This document shows positions 36,421 to 49,261 of a stretch of DNA of 64,000 nt, piece after piece (position 1 is the stretch's first letter; the number at the start of each line of letters is the position of its first letter). A program made the position numbers and the translations under genes. The DNA comes from Cymbidium sinense (Eukaryota; Streptophyta; Magnoliopsida; Asparagales; Orchidaceae): NCBI GenBank assembly GCA_021442155.1, contig CM038220.1, forward strand, positions 78,417,817 to 78,481,816, read 5' to 3'. A model generated the notes under the pieces. That model had not been told where the DNA came from. It did no database searches and saw only the letters and a list, made by a program, of their open reading frames with translations.

Positions 36421-38859
36421 AATCGAATATATCAAAGTTATAGTCTATTATGCTATGACCATCGTGACAGTGATTTATTTTTATTATTTTTATTCGATTC
36501 TAATAACTAATATGATTTTACAATATCCAAAAATGATCAAATAAATATAATAAAAAATTTAAATAATCTAAAAATGCTTGAAGTCATTCAAAATATTTTT
36601 TTGGAAAGTGAATTAGTCAAACAAACAATGAAATTAAGCTCAAAATTACTTTTTTTTTAAAAAAATATTATTTCGATAAATTAAGATAAAAGGTTTAGTA
36701 AGTTAAATTTATTACAAAATGTGCTTAATAATTTTGAATAAATAATGTGCACACAATAAAAATTTATTTTTAAGAAAACATTATGGAATGTTAAATAGTC
36801 ATTCGATGAACTTTAATTAACTTGAATTGCTCTAAATTTATGGCTTAGTGCATGTTAGGGATTACTTTTATTTTTTTATTTCTTATAAGTCATTTTTATG
36901 TTATTTTTACAAATATTTTTATTTAACAAGTTTTAAAAAATATTTTCAATTTTTGTTTTTAAAAATAAAAAATTATTATTAATGGAAATATTTGAAATAA
37001 TTTTTAGATATTTTGATTGGTTTTGAAATAATTATCATTATCGAATATATTTTATTTTAAATCAAAATATAAATAAAATAAAAGATAGAAAATTAAAATA
37101 AATATAATTCAAATGACCTTTTAGTATATTCAAAATATAGCTTTATTTGTTTCACGCTAACAAGGTATAGCACCTAAAAAAATGGTCACAATATTATTCT
37201 TCATTCTTACCATCAAATAATATTTTTTTTGCTTATAAAGTGTATTTATTAATCTTAATAGCTTTTTTTAATCTTTGGCTTAGTTTTAGTTTTCTTAAAT
37301 TGTATATTTTGCACAATTGTATGCTTTGATGGCTATTTTGCCTAAGAGGATGTAGTTCAATCTTAACCCAAGATTGACCCAATTCGAATATTGTTAACTC
37401 AAATCGAACTTATTTATTAAATCATTAGAACACCTCGAGTAGAATTTGAGAATCAACCACATCAAGATTACATGATTTCTTATAATTTTTTTTTTAATTT
37501 TGTATATATGACTGATCATGTAGTGCAAGAAACATCAACCAAAATCTATAAAGAAAGGATCAAAGATCAATACAAAGTTACACAATTCAATATACTCTCT
37601 CTCTCTCTCTCTCTCTCTTTGAAAACTGTTTAATGTGAGTTCAATGATAGCCTAGATTCAACATCATCTACCTAAAAATTGAAATAAAGGAATTTCAAAT
37701 TACCCAATTTATTGCAGAAGAACGTGTAAGAATGAAGAACTAACCCATTTTATTTTCATCTAACATAACACACATTATTATAAATGCCTGAGAAAATATT
37801 AGACATATAGCATAAAAATGAAATTTAAAACATAATGATTTGATATATATCAAGAACATTTTTCATGAAAAAAACACCCAAACTGATTGAAATAATGCTT
37901 TCATCTCTCTATGATTGGAACACATTGTATGCCTCCATGAGAAATAAAGCAACAAAAAAATGAGCCAAACTAAAGGACCTCAAGATGAGAGACCTTGCAC
38001 GCTTGATGACCATCAAGCAAAGAATACATAGATAATCAAATTGGAAGAGATTAAAAAAAATTTTCATGCAATCGATGAGACAACCATTTTTTTTTTTCCC
38101 TCATCAACACCAACCGAATGAGTAATCCATGAGATCAATGAATGTAAAGCAAGACAAAAATAAACCAAAAAATGTTGAGAAAGAAACAAGCAAAAAAAAT
38201 GCATGGAATAGAAGGAAATTTCTCATTAATCAATTTATTTAACATGATTCTCATCTTTCTTGCTTCACAAATTAATGAACCGTAATTATAATAATGCAAA
38301 ATAATAGAAAAAAATCATCACACAAAATTATTACTGAATGATACTTGATTATATCAAACTAGATGCATTAATAAATTATTATTCTCATTCACATGCATAA
38401 TGCTACAAACTAAAAGTAGAAAGGAGAAGCATAACATATTTACGTGGAACAAACCGGTTTAGGAAGCACAAGCAACAGCTTTAAAGCTACAGAAAGAATT
38501 ATTACAAAGTGACAGTAATGTCTCCTAACTTATTCATTTTGGCATCATCATTATTACATCTACTTATTGCTTTAAATTAACCTTCATCAAGCACATAAGA
38601 TAATAGGCTAATATGGTAATGACCACCTTGTCTAGAGGTGATTTAGCTCTTCTATGCTCTCTTGTATGCCGCACAACATCTCAAACTAATTGATCATTTA
38701 ATTTTGATCAGTTCAAAAAATATAATGATTATCTAGATTTTTTAGAAATCTTAAAGAGGAGAACAGAGCAATTATTGATATAATGAGTCATTCATAAATT
38801 AATCTTCTTAAAGTTTAAAAAAAGAAATTGGATCATTAGTTCAGAGCTTAGTAGTACCT
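36421..38859. other. A+T-rich interior of the MULE block, no gene recognised
   Basis: No coding family was recognised. A (CT)n microsatellite lies at 37595-37618. The stretch separates the inverted array from the tail of the right FAR1-type gene. Confidence 0.55.
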
Positions 38860-41481
38860 GTTATTTCAGCCTTGACTTTTAGAGATAATTTCACAGCAGT
38901 GCCAAAAAAAGTCTGTGACTCTAACGAAGTCTTCCTCAATGAATCCCCTAGATGTGGGTGTTGGTGTGCCTGTGTTAAGTAAAAGAAACTCATCAAGGAA
39001 TCTCTTTACTCTTGTAGAAATGATTGTAATGATGTAATTATGATTGTAATTGACATTAATGTATGTACAGTCAAAGAACACACAACTAAATGATATCATG
39101 CACTAAAATGTTTCCCTGTAATGATATTCATCATCAGCTTAGTGTACCCTTCAGCCGACTGATTGATTGTTGAGCTTGAGTTAAATTCCTATAAATAGAA
39201 CATCATATTAGTTAATGATATGTAACATCATGTACGAGTTTCATGCATACCAAAAGCACTGCAAAAAAAAAAGGTACAAATTGGTGACTCTACATGTTCT
39301 CCACCCTCTCATTGTGCTTTGGTCTCTATAATAATAAAAGTAGGATGGTTTAAAGTTTAAAAATAATATGTAATTCCAATAACTTTAGAGGCAAATAGAA
39401 AATTACTCTTGGCTTTCTTGGTTCTCTCCCAATATCCCTAAGCCTTGCATTTGAAACACCCTTTGGTCGCTGCTTAACTGGATCCTTTAAAACATCATTT
39501 TCTTTATCTGATGTGGTTGACCTTCGTCTTAGTTGTTCTGTCAGTTAGAGGTGAATTCCCACATAATATAGAGTCGACATTATCAGATAGTTTTTTTAAG
39601 GATCCAAGCATATACTCCTAAGATATCTTATTACCTTGTGCCCTGATGCTTATTTGATATGCATATCGACTGATGTGGTTCTGAAAAATAATGCCATTTT
39701 CATTTCCATCATTGCCTTACACATGTTTTAAGTTCTTGCAAGCATTGTAAAAGTAGATATCCCTATTTGCTCTGGTTGACCATCGCATGAGAAGATACTT
39801 ATCCGAAATGCACACAATATCTTCTTAACTAAGAACTCGGATGCAGTGGGCACAAAGCAAACCTATCATTTCAAATTTTTTATAACTACAAGTTACATTT
39901 AGGCATGTCTTGTAGAAATGGACAATCCATTTTTTGGAAGCATATTTATTCTCTAAGTTTCTCACCAAGTGCTCCATGGGATTATCATCTGACACATTTA
40001 CTGCTAATCCTCTAACTCCATGCAAAAATTCTTCCTCAAATATTGTATAAAGATTTCTTGTGTAAAACAGAAATGCTTGTTTCAGAATTGGGCTGATATT
40101 AACAACAAGAATAATTGCTGGCTGGCTGTACTTGAAATCTTCATCATGTTCATTCCAACGTCATGTGTTGATAATCTTCTCCAATCCCAAGAAATAATCT
40201 GTGATTGAACTTATTAGTTTAGAGATTCCATGAGATACATTATTCGTGGACTCACTACGTTGTGTTGATAAGATTTCCATACAGAATAAGTCCTCACAAA
40301 ATGCGGTAGACCACTTGAATCTAATTTTATAAAGCTCGCATAAATAAGCATGATGCTAAATTGCCCTCATCTAGTATAGTAGACCAAGCTTGCTCAAACT
40401 CCTCTGTGAGTCACACTTGCTCATGTATGTATAGAATAGACTTTGCACCATCTTATTACTATTAAAGCAGTGTACCTTCGAAGGATCTTTCTTCGAAATA
40501 TGTCATTGGCATAACCTATGAAGAGTATATAGTAATGTAATTTTGATAGCTCTCGCCATTGCCTGATCTTGATTAGTGAATATTTTTATAAGATGTTTGT
40601 CACTCATTAACTGAAGAAATGTTTTGAATAGCCATGTGAATGACTCAATTGTCTCTTCTGATAGAAAGGCTACTCCAAATAAGAAATTTTGCTAGTGATA
40701 ATTCACTCCAACAAAAGGGGCATAAACAAGATTATATTTATTGAGTGATTGTATCAAAATTATGACATCCCCAAACAATCATATTCTATCCTTGACATGT
40801 CATTGCTCCAAAAAAAACTAACTAAGCAATCTGACTCATCAACTTGGACATCCCATGCAAACATCCCATCCTCCGCTTGTGTATCCTTAAACAGTTATAT
40901 TAATGCATTACTATCACCATTCTCAATCCTCAATCTTCTCTTTTGAAAAGCATCTCTTTTGTGAAGCCAATATTCTCCACGCCAACTTCCTCACTTAGAT
41001 AGCTAAACAAATCGTTGCTCTAATTTCTACATCATTGTCTTCAACAAGTTCTTATCACGATGCCTCAGTATGATCTAAGAAGATATAGGTCATCCTTTGC
41101 CAATGAATGATTATGACTTTCTATATATTTTTTAACCTTCCAATTCCCATAAAAATCAATAGAAACTCTAATCATGGCCGAAAAACCACTCCTTGTATCT
41201 GTTTTCTAGAATTTAACTGCACAGTTTAGATTGACAGCTTTCTTCTGACCTACTTTTGGACATAAAAAATCCTTTGATTTTAATTTCTTGAAGTTTTTCC
41301 AATAACTAGTATGATCCTTCTTAACACTGAACCTAGTTTGATGTGCATAATCATAGTACAATGCATAGGCCTTCGTTTCATTGTGAACAATGATGCTAAA
41401 GAGTTTCCACACATTTAGGTCATTAGACATCACGGCTTCATCATCACACTTCTCATTTACCGTATTCACCTGCGCGAACAC
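38860..41481 (-). pseudogene. FAR1-type MULE transposase, decayed (right copy)
   Basis: This is the second copy of the gene at 2923-4895, on the same strand. The FAR1 DNA-binding region (41206-41481, 91 codons open) has 'KAYALYYDYAHQTRFSVKK', the family pattern of Ala-Tyr-x-x-Tyr and Phe-Ser-Val-x-Lys. The MULE core (about 40200-40950) has TNQDQAMARAIKI at about 40545-40577. The acidic residue normally found in T-D-Q-D is Asn here, and the Trp of the LCxWHI motif is a stop. The SWIM finger (39825-40025) reads TCSYKKFEMIGLLCAHC, with the second Cys replaced by Tyr but the last Cys and His kept. The basic C-terminal tail lies at about 39395-39620. A further piece, 38866-39099, also matches downstream DNA of the left copy. 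Frameshifts abound, so no active transposase is expected. Confidence 0.85.
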
Positions 41482-44400
41482 AGATATGTCACAAGCAAAA
41501 TAGCTTAAAAATGAGAAAATGCTCTATACTCTCATGAGACTACAAAGAGTACATATGCAAATCTCCCCTAAAAACCAACCAATTAGCTTCCAAATTGCTT
41601 CTAATGAAATCTATTAAATATATTCCCTCGAAACAGGCCAAAGAAACAGAAAAAAAATGAGAAAATGGGATGTACTCTCATTAGAGTACAAAGAGTACAC
41701 ATGCAAATCTGACCCTAAAACCAAACAATCAGCCTCTAAATTACTTCTAATGGAATCTAATAAACATATTCTCTCCAAACAGTACAAAAAAGTGGAAAAA
41801 AAAAGAGAAAGTAGTGTATACTCTCATTGGAGTATAGAGAGTACACATGCAAATCTGACCCCAAAACCAATCAATCAGCCTCCAAATTGCTTCTAATGGA
41901 TTGTAATGAATATATTCTTTCCAAACAGGCCAAAGAAACTGGAAAAAAATGAGAAATGGGGTGTACTCTCATGAGAGTGCAAAGTACATATGCAAATCTA
42001 CCCCCAAAATTGACCAATTATCCTTCAAATTACTTCTAATGGAATCTATTAAACATATTATCTCCAAACAGGCCAAAAAATAGAAAAAAAAAAGAAAATA
42101 GGGTGTACTCTCATGAGTGTATAGAGAGTACACATGCAAATCTGCCCCCAAAATTGACCAATCAACCTCCAAATTACTTCTAATGGAATCTAGTAAACAT
42201 ATTCTCTTCAAACAGGCCAAAGAAATTGGAAAAAAAAAAGGAGAAAATACTCTGTACTCTCATGAGAGTATAAGGAATACAGATGCAAATCTCCCATAAA
42301 AACCAACCAATCAGCCTCCAAATTGCTTCTAATGAAATCTATTAAACTTATTTTCTCCAAACATGCCAAAAAATCTTTTAAAAAATGAGAAAATGGGGTG
42401 TACTCTTATGAGAGTACAGAGAGTAGACATGCAAATTTGACCATAAAATGAACCAATCAGCCTCCAAATTACTTTTAATGTAATCTAATAAACATATTCC
42501 CTCAAAACAGGCCAATAAAATTGAAAAAAAATGAGAAAATGGGGTGCACTCTCATGAGAGTACATAGAGTACACATGCAAATCTAACCCTAAAACCAACC
42601 AATCAACCTCCAAATTGCTTCTAATGAAATCTATTAAACATTTTCTCTCCAACTAGGCTAAGAAAATTGGAAAATAAAATAAAATATGCTCATACTCTCA
42701 GAGTACGATACAGATGCAAATCTTCCCCTAAAAACTAGCTAATCAGCTGCCAAATTGCTTCCAATGGAATGTAATAAACATATTCTCTCCAATCAAGCCA
42801 AAGAAACTAGAAAAAAAAGAGAAAATGCTTTGTACTCTATGAGGGTACAGATACAAATCTCCACTAAAAACTAACCAATCAGCCTTCAAATTACTTCTAA
42901 TGAAATCTATTAAACATATTCTCTCCAAATAGGCCAAAAAATATGGAAAAAAAAAAGAGAAAATAAGGTGTACTCTCATGAGAGTACAGAGAGTACACAT
43001 GCAAATCTGACCTTAAAACCAACTAATCAACCTCCAAATTGCTTCTAATGGAATCTATTAAACATATTCTCTCCAAACAGGCCAAAAAAATTGGAGAAAA
43101 AATGAGAAAATGAGGTGTACTCTCATGAAAGTACAGAGAGTACATATGCAAAGCACTCCTAAAAACCAACCAATCAGTCTCCAAATTACTTCTAATGGAA
43201 TGTAATAAACATATTCTCTCCAATCAGGCCAAAGAAACTGGAAAAAAATGAGAAAATACTTTATACTCTCATGAGAGTACAGAGAGTACAGATGCAAATC
43301 TCCACTAAAAACCAACCAATCAGCCTCAAAATTGATTCTAATGGAATCTATTAAACATATTCTCTCCAAACATGCCAAAGAAATTAGAAAAAAAAAAGAG
43401 AAAATGGGGTGTACTCTCATAAGAGTATAGAGAGTACACATGCAAATCTGACTCTAAAACTAACCAATCAGCCTCCAAATTACTTCTAATGGAATCTAAT
43501 AAACTTATTTTCTCTAAACAGGCCAAAAAAACTAGAAAAATATAAGAAAATTGGGTGTACTCTCATGAGAGTACAGATAGTACACATGCAAATCTATCCC
43601 CAAAATTGACCAATCAGCCTCCAAATTACTTCTAATAAAATCTAATAAACATATCCTCTCCAAACATGCCAAAGAAATTGGAAAAAAAAAGAGAAAATGC
43701 TCTTTACTCTCATAAGAGTACAGATAAAAATCTCCCCTAAAAATCAACCAATGAGCTTCCAAATTGCTTCTAATGGAATCTAATAATATATTCTCTCCAA
43801 ATAAGCCAAAGAAACTAGAAAAAAATGAGAAAGCACTCTGTACTCTCATGAGAGTATAGAAAGTATACATACAAATTTGCCCCAAAAATCAACCAATCAG
43901 CCTCCAAATTGCTTCTAATGAAATCTAATAAACATATTCTCTTAAAAAAGGCCAAAAAACTAGAAAAAAAATGAAAAAATGGGGTGTACTCTCATGAGAG
44001 TACAGAGAGTACCATGTAAATCTTATCCTAAAATTAACTAATCAGCCTCCAAATTACTTTTAATGGAATCTAATAAACATATTCTCTCCAAACAGGCTAA
44101 AAAAATAGGAAAAAAAAATGAGAAAATGGGGTGTACTCTCACGAGAGTACAAAGAGTACACATACAAATCTGACCCTAAAACCAACCAATCAGTCTCCAA
44201 ATTGCTTCTAATGGAATCTATTAAACATATTCTCTCCAAATAGGCCAAACAAATTGGAAAAAAGAGAAATTCTCTAATGAGAGAGTATAGATGCAAAATA
44301 CCCATAAAAACTAACCAATCCGCCTCTAAATTGCTTCTAATGGAATGTAATAAATATATTCTCTTCAATCAGGCCAAAGAAACTAGAAATAAATGAGAAA

Positions 44401-45160
44401 AAGTTTTGTACTCTCATGAGAGTACAGATGCGAATATCCCTTAAAAACTAATCAATCAGCCTTCAAATTGCTTCTAATGAAATTTATTAAACATATTCTC
44501 TGCAAACATGCCAAAAAATTTGGAAAAAAAAGAGAAAATGGGGTGTACACTCATGAGAGTATAGAGAGTACATATGCAAATTAGCCTCCAAAACCAACCA
44601 ATCGGCCTCCAAATTGCTTCTAATGGAATCTATTAAACATATTCTCTCCAAACAGCCAAAAGAGCTAAAAAATATGAGAAAATGCTCTGTACTCTCTTGA
44701 GTACACATGCAAATCTGCCTCTAAAATTGACCAATCAGCCTCTAAATTGCTTCAAATGGAATCTATTAAACATATTCTCTCCAAACAGGCCAAAAAATCT
44801 GAAAAAAAATAAGAAAATGCGGTGTACTCTCATGAGAGTACATAGAGTACACATGCAAATCTATCCCCAAAATCAATCAATCATCCTCAGAATTATTTCA
44901 AATAGAATCTATTAAACATATTCCCTCAAAACAGGCCAAAAAATCTGACAAAAATTAAAAAAATAATCTGTACTCTCATGAGAGTACAAAGAGTACATAT
45001 GCAAATCTGCCCTAAAAATAACCAGACAGCCTCCAAACAGCTTGTAATGCCATCTACTAAACATATTATATCCAAACAGGGTCAAAAATTTGAAAAAAAG
45101 ATAAAATGGGTTGTACTCTCATGAGAGTACAGAGAGTACACATGCAAAATAGTTCCTAAA
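41482..45160. repeat. 146-bp palindromic tandem array, main block (~25 units)
   Basis: Unit starts at about 41522, 41667, 41815, 41957, 42100 and 42241 give a mean period close to 146 bp. Each unit has GTACTCTCATGAGAGTAC or a close variant, usually followed by AGAGAGTAC, then 'ATGCAAATCT', 'CCAACCAATCAGCCTCCAAA', 'TTGCTTCTAATGGAATCTA' and 'ACATATTCTCTCCAAACAGG'. An exact core lies, for example, at 45113-45130. Minus-strand open frames here are periodic artefacts. The array lies directly upstream of the right FAR1-type gene. Confidence 0.95.
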
Positions 45161-45269
45161 ATAAGCAAAGTCCTTTTACAAAGAACTTCTAATAGTGTAG
45201 GAAATGTACATTAAATAAAAGAATTTTAAAGAATATCACTAATAAATTAAAAAAAGTATACATATAAAA

Positions 45270-45680
45270 TGGTTCAGAAAATTTGCCGATGTATTTTTAT
45301 TTTATACACCATCTACTAAATTGGTCGCAATATCATCAAGGCCATAACTTCCGAATTCGTTCTCCATCTTCACAGTTCTTCCCGAAAAATGAAAAGAGAT
45401 TTTCTATTTCTCTCTCTCAGCTCGATTTTTTTGAAGAAAAAAAATATATATTAAGCCCTAAATCTACATATATATTACTTTTAAATTTCTCCCAGCATTC
45501 AATACCATTTCTCTCTTGTTTCAACGGATGGGCAGATGGTAATGTCAACGACATCGTTAAGCGCCGTCAAGTGACAACGTCATTAAGTGAAAAAATGCCT
45601 TTTTTATATTGGACAGGTGTTGCCTAGCTATTAGAATTCGGACATAAAGCTACGTCTGGATTACACATGTAATATTTTCT
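45270..45680. mobile_element. MULE terminal-type block (middle)
   Basis: It aligns with 6545-6905 and 51500-51843. It has 'CTAAATCTACATATATATTA', 'GTCAAGTGACAACGTCATTA', 'TTGGACAGGTGTTGCCTAGC' and 'GGACATAAAGCTACGTCTGG', ending in TAATATTTTCTC. It runs straight into another palindromic array (45681), so it is now internal to the larger block. Confidence 0.6.
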
Positions 45681-46120
45681 CATGAGAGTGTAGAGAGTAC
45701 AGATGCTAAATAGCTCAAAAAAATAACCCAACCACCTCAAAATTGCTCTAAATAGTTTGTAGTTAACATATTCTTTCCAAACAGGTCATAATAGCTGGAA
45801 GAAATTATGAAATTGGTTTGTATTCTCATGGATTATAGAGAGTACAGATGCAAAATAGGGCAAAAAAGCAACCCCCCAGCCACCAAATTACTTGAAATGG
45901 TATGTTATAAACTTCTTTTTCTCCAAATAGGCCAAATTAAGTAAAAGAAATTGAGAAAATATTCTATACTCTCAGGAGAGTACAGAGAGTACACATGCGA
46001 AATAGCTTAAAAAGACTAATATTAATGCTCAAAACAACCTGTAATAGAATCCAATAAATATTTCCTCTCCAAACAGGCCAAAAAAATTGAAAAAAAATGA
46101 GAAAATAGTTATCTACTAAA
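45681..46120. repeat. 146-bp palindromic array, three units
   Basis: Three diverged units between the middle terminal block and the tail of the Ulp1-like gene. They have the same orientation as 41482-45160. Confidence 0.85.
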
Positions 46121-46306
46121 GGGGTCCTAAAGCTCCACACATGTTATCTACAAAATATGGCATCTACTAAACATGTTATCTCCAGAAAGCTTAAAAAAGT
46201 AAAAATAGTAGCTTCTAATGGCATCCACAAACACAATAGATAGATACATTTCTAAAGCAATTGATTTCCAACATATCAAACTTTGATTGTACATTTATCA
46301 AATCAG

Positions 46307-49161
46307 TTATTTTGTACCCATACAGAAGATAAGGTAGGCGAACTCAGCCCTGATGTAATTCATCTTCTTTGACCAATCCTGGTGGTCTGCCTAGTCCATT
46401 GGAGGTTTGCTGATTGCTACCTCTATGTATTTCTAGACAAACATCACGCAATCGACATTGTTTTCTTGGATTGGTAGCCCAGTCATCATTTCGATTGGCC
46501 ATTTTATGGGATCGCTCTGGAAAGACTGGCCAACATCATTGATAAGTAATTTGATCTAAGTAGTAAGAAATATAGTCAATAAATAGGCACAAAATATGCA
46601 AAATAGGCAAAATTGAAATGAGAACAGTCCTTTCAATCTCAAGAAGAATGGCCTTATGAGTTGGTTTTGGAAATGAATCATAAAAATACCAAGACCCTTG
46701 CTTAATATGCCCGACCAGGAGTGTCCAGTGCTGATTATTTATAACTGGAAGTAAGAGTAGCTCAGCCCTTGATACACTATCCACAGTGACATGTTGGATG
46801 AACATTATACTTTCCTTTTGTAGGCCATATTTAGCATAACTCTGTAAAAAGTGAAGGGTAAGTTTAGAATTAGTGGCTTCTAACAATCTAAACTAGGAAA
46901 GGATCATATTACCCAAAGTTCTATGGAGTAACTTACCTGGTGTAGGCTTGAAACATACAAATAGGGGACATATAGCCCAGGACATAGCGAGTACTTCTCA
47001 GCCAGTAAAAAGATGAAGGCATCGACGTGTGCATCTGACAGATACTGATATGTTAGCAACTCGTCAATCTGGCCTCGCATAATGATGATATTTGCAACCC
47101 CGAATATGCTATCATCCCTAGATGTGAGAAATATGGGAATGTGAGCCTAATTAAATGAATAGGTGATTTTATGGATACAGAAAGAGTTGAATGAAAAATG
47201 ACTTACTTCTCTTTGAATCGGGAGCAAGAGGTGTTGATGAGCTACAGTATTGGCTTGGGTAGGACATCTCTTGATGAGAACTCCACGATATGATGTGCCT
47301 CAGCTGGCTGTACGGAAATTAGTGATGAAGAGTTAGATTCAGCGTGAAGTAAGGCTCAAACTAAGTTGATGCATACTGATGCTCAACCACCACGACGATG
47401 GGTGGTTCACCAATATTGGAGCATCTTTACAAACCTACAAAATTTTTTAGTAAAATTAGCTACTATTAGGTTAAATTTATAAGTAAGTAAAGCAATTCCT
47501 CTTCTGCCATTTGCTCATCCTATGTGGAGGCTACAAAAGGAGTAATTTGCACAGTGACTTTTTGTATGTTAGTGTGAAGGGGGAAGATATAGCTTTCCTC
47601 TTCTTCATCTGTCGAGCCTTCACACCATGCTCAATCTTTGTAAAGGTCAGACATCTTCATGTGCAGTTGAAGCCTCTACAGAGCTTCCCCTATGGTGGCC
47701 GCCACAGGGGTTTCCCCAGTGGAAGCCTCCATAGGGGCTTCTCCAATGGAAGTCTCCACAGGGGAAGCCCCTCTAGTAGCCTCTACAGGAGCCTCCCCTA
47801 TGGTAGCCTCTACCATAGGAGAAGCCACTGTGGTATCCTCTATAAGGGAAGCTCCTGTGGTAGCCTCCATAGGTGCTGCCCCTGTGATAGCTTCCTCAAG
47901 AGATTCTCTGGTCCACGAGCTTCCCCATTCAGGATGCTAGGACCACGCCTGCCACCACCTCAATAACTACCCAAATCAAATCCATTCATTCTCTCGGTCA
48001 TTGATGCTTCAAAAGATGATACTCTCTCTCCCAGTGCCCTGAATCCTGTGAGTATCCTCTCTACCGTAGAGCTTTCTAAATGACTAATAGTAGAGGGAAG
48101 GCTAGATACATTAGTAGGGGGAGAATATCAAGGAGAGATATATTGAGATTTAGTGGGGGCTGCACTCATTGGACTAAGAATGAGACTGTTATCGGGCTCA
48201 CCATTAGTTGTTTGCTGGGTAGGGGCAATGTTTCAAGGAGCCAGGTCTCCTCTTATGATTTATCCTCAAATGAAAGGCAGACCTGCATTACATCAATAAA
48301 AAAATGTGATGCTTTACAATATGATTGAATACATTTTAATATAAATAAAGTGAAATTATTTTGTGTCACCTGGTGACCTTCCAAACTAGTGAAGGAGTCA
48401 TCTGCAAACTTTATTTTTGGCCATCGTAACATACGGGGCTTTGTAGAAGGAAAGGACGGCCTTATGATGGCTATTTGCTCTACCGCCCAGATCTACAATG
48501 AATATTTATATAGGCTAACTTCAATGCACCAAATAATATATATCTGAAGATGTAGAGCGTACCATTAGAAGAGTGATGAAGCCACTCATGTATCCGGGTG
48601 CCTTCTATGTCTGAATATTTGATGTAATACCATAAAATTGTATAACCAAAAAGGCCCAAATGGCCTTTGCCCAATTGTACTCAGCAAATTTGTCTATGAC
48701 GTCGGCATAGGCAATCAATTCTGATGCCACTCTGTAGTTGTGAGATATAAAAAAAGATTTGAAAGAAAAAAAATGTATGTACAGCTGCTTAAACTGTGTC
48801 ACAGTTAAGAAGCGATCCAAATCCTCAAGTTTATTCTTAATGTCCACTGAGCTAAACTTCGACAGTGGGGATTTCAGCCATATGACCTTCTCCCCTCTAT
48901 TTGACATCCCTACAATTAATGCAACTTCATTGGGGGTGAAAGAAATGCATACCAAAAGAATGCATGCTTCTATATCCCAACAAGGCAGGATTGAAGTGAT
49001 GGCAACTGAGTCTTACTGAATTCCATGTAGTCTAATAAATTGATGCAAATGAAGCCTTCTAAAATGTCAATAACTTCATCAGTAAAGCGTGTTGAGATAT
49101 TATCGAACACCACTCTAATGGTGACAGGTTTGCATCTGGAAGTTATCCTTTTCCCAGACAT
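46307..49161 (-). pseudogene. Ulp1-like (C48) cysteine protease gene of MULE type
   Basis: The minus-strand gene starts near MSGKRITSRCKPVT (49161). A conserved N-terminal part (48605-48955) follows: 'TPNEVALIVG', 'KLEDLDRFLTVTQFKQLYIH', 'YNWAKAIWAFLV'. Next come a 'KPRMLRWPKIKF' segment (about 48400) and a 9-residue repeat region (47676-47900). The protease domain reads 'LSDAHVDAFIFLLAEKY' (about 46990), 'NNQHWTLLV' (His at 46728-46730), 'SWYFYDSF' (Asp at 46677-46679) and 'QENNVDC' (Cys at 46448-46450), ending 'IRAEFAYLIF' before TAA at 46307-46309. These match the His-Asp-Cys layout of SUMO-type proteases. The Gly usually after the Cys is Val, and a TAG at 46433-46435 follows five codons later. 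A likely splice donor (CAG|GTAAGT) lies at 46936; the exon limits are otherwise uncertain. Ulp1-like genes are carried by plant MULEs (KI-MULE, CUMULE). Confidence 0.75.
47676..47900 (-). repeat. 27-bp coding minisatellite in the Ulp1-like gene
   Basis: About eight 27-bp units encode a 9-residue repeat on the minus strand, such as VEATIGEAP, VEATRGASP, VETSIGEAP and MEASTGETP. The period is a multiple of three and the frame is open throughout, so the repeat is compatible with coding. It lies between the conserved N-terminal part and the protease domain, as a flexible linker would. Confidence 0.85.
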
Positions 49162-49261
49162 GTTAAACTTCAAAATGGAAATTCGATTAATGATTTTTAT
49201 CGACAATGGAGGCTAGAGTGACAAGAAAAAAACACCACTAAAAGCGACTATAGTTAAAAAA

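Noticed and set aside
42743..44708. Series of minus-strand open frames with recurring 'LERICLIDSIRSNLEADW' text
   Set aside because: They are translations of the 146-bp array. The period is not a multiple of three and the frames break unit by unit.
41482..45160. Regularly spaced repeats resembling a CRISPR array
   Set aside because: The period is ~146 bp and the 'spacers' are themselves repeats of one another. The context is a plant transposon, so this is a tandem array.
47511..47966. 151-codon plus-strand frame with Gly-Ser-Leu-His repeats
   Set aside because: It is the opposite strand of the 27-bp coding repeat in the Ulp1-like gene. The minus strand fits the neighbouring domains.
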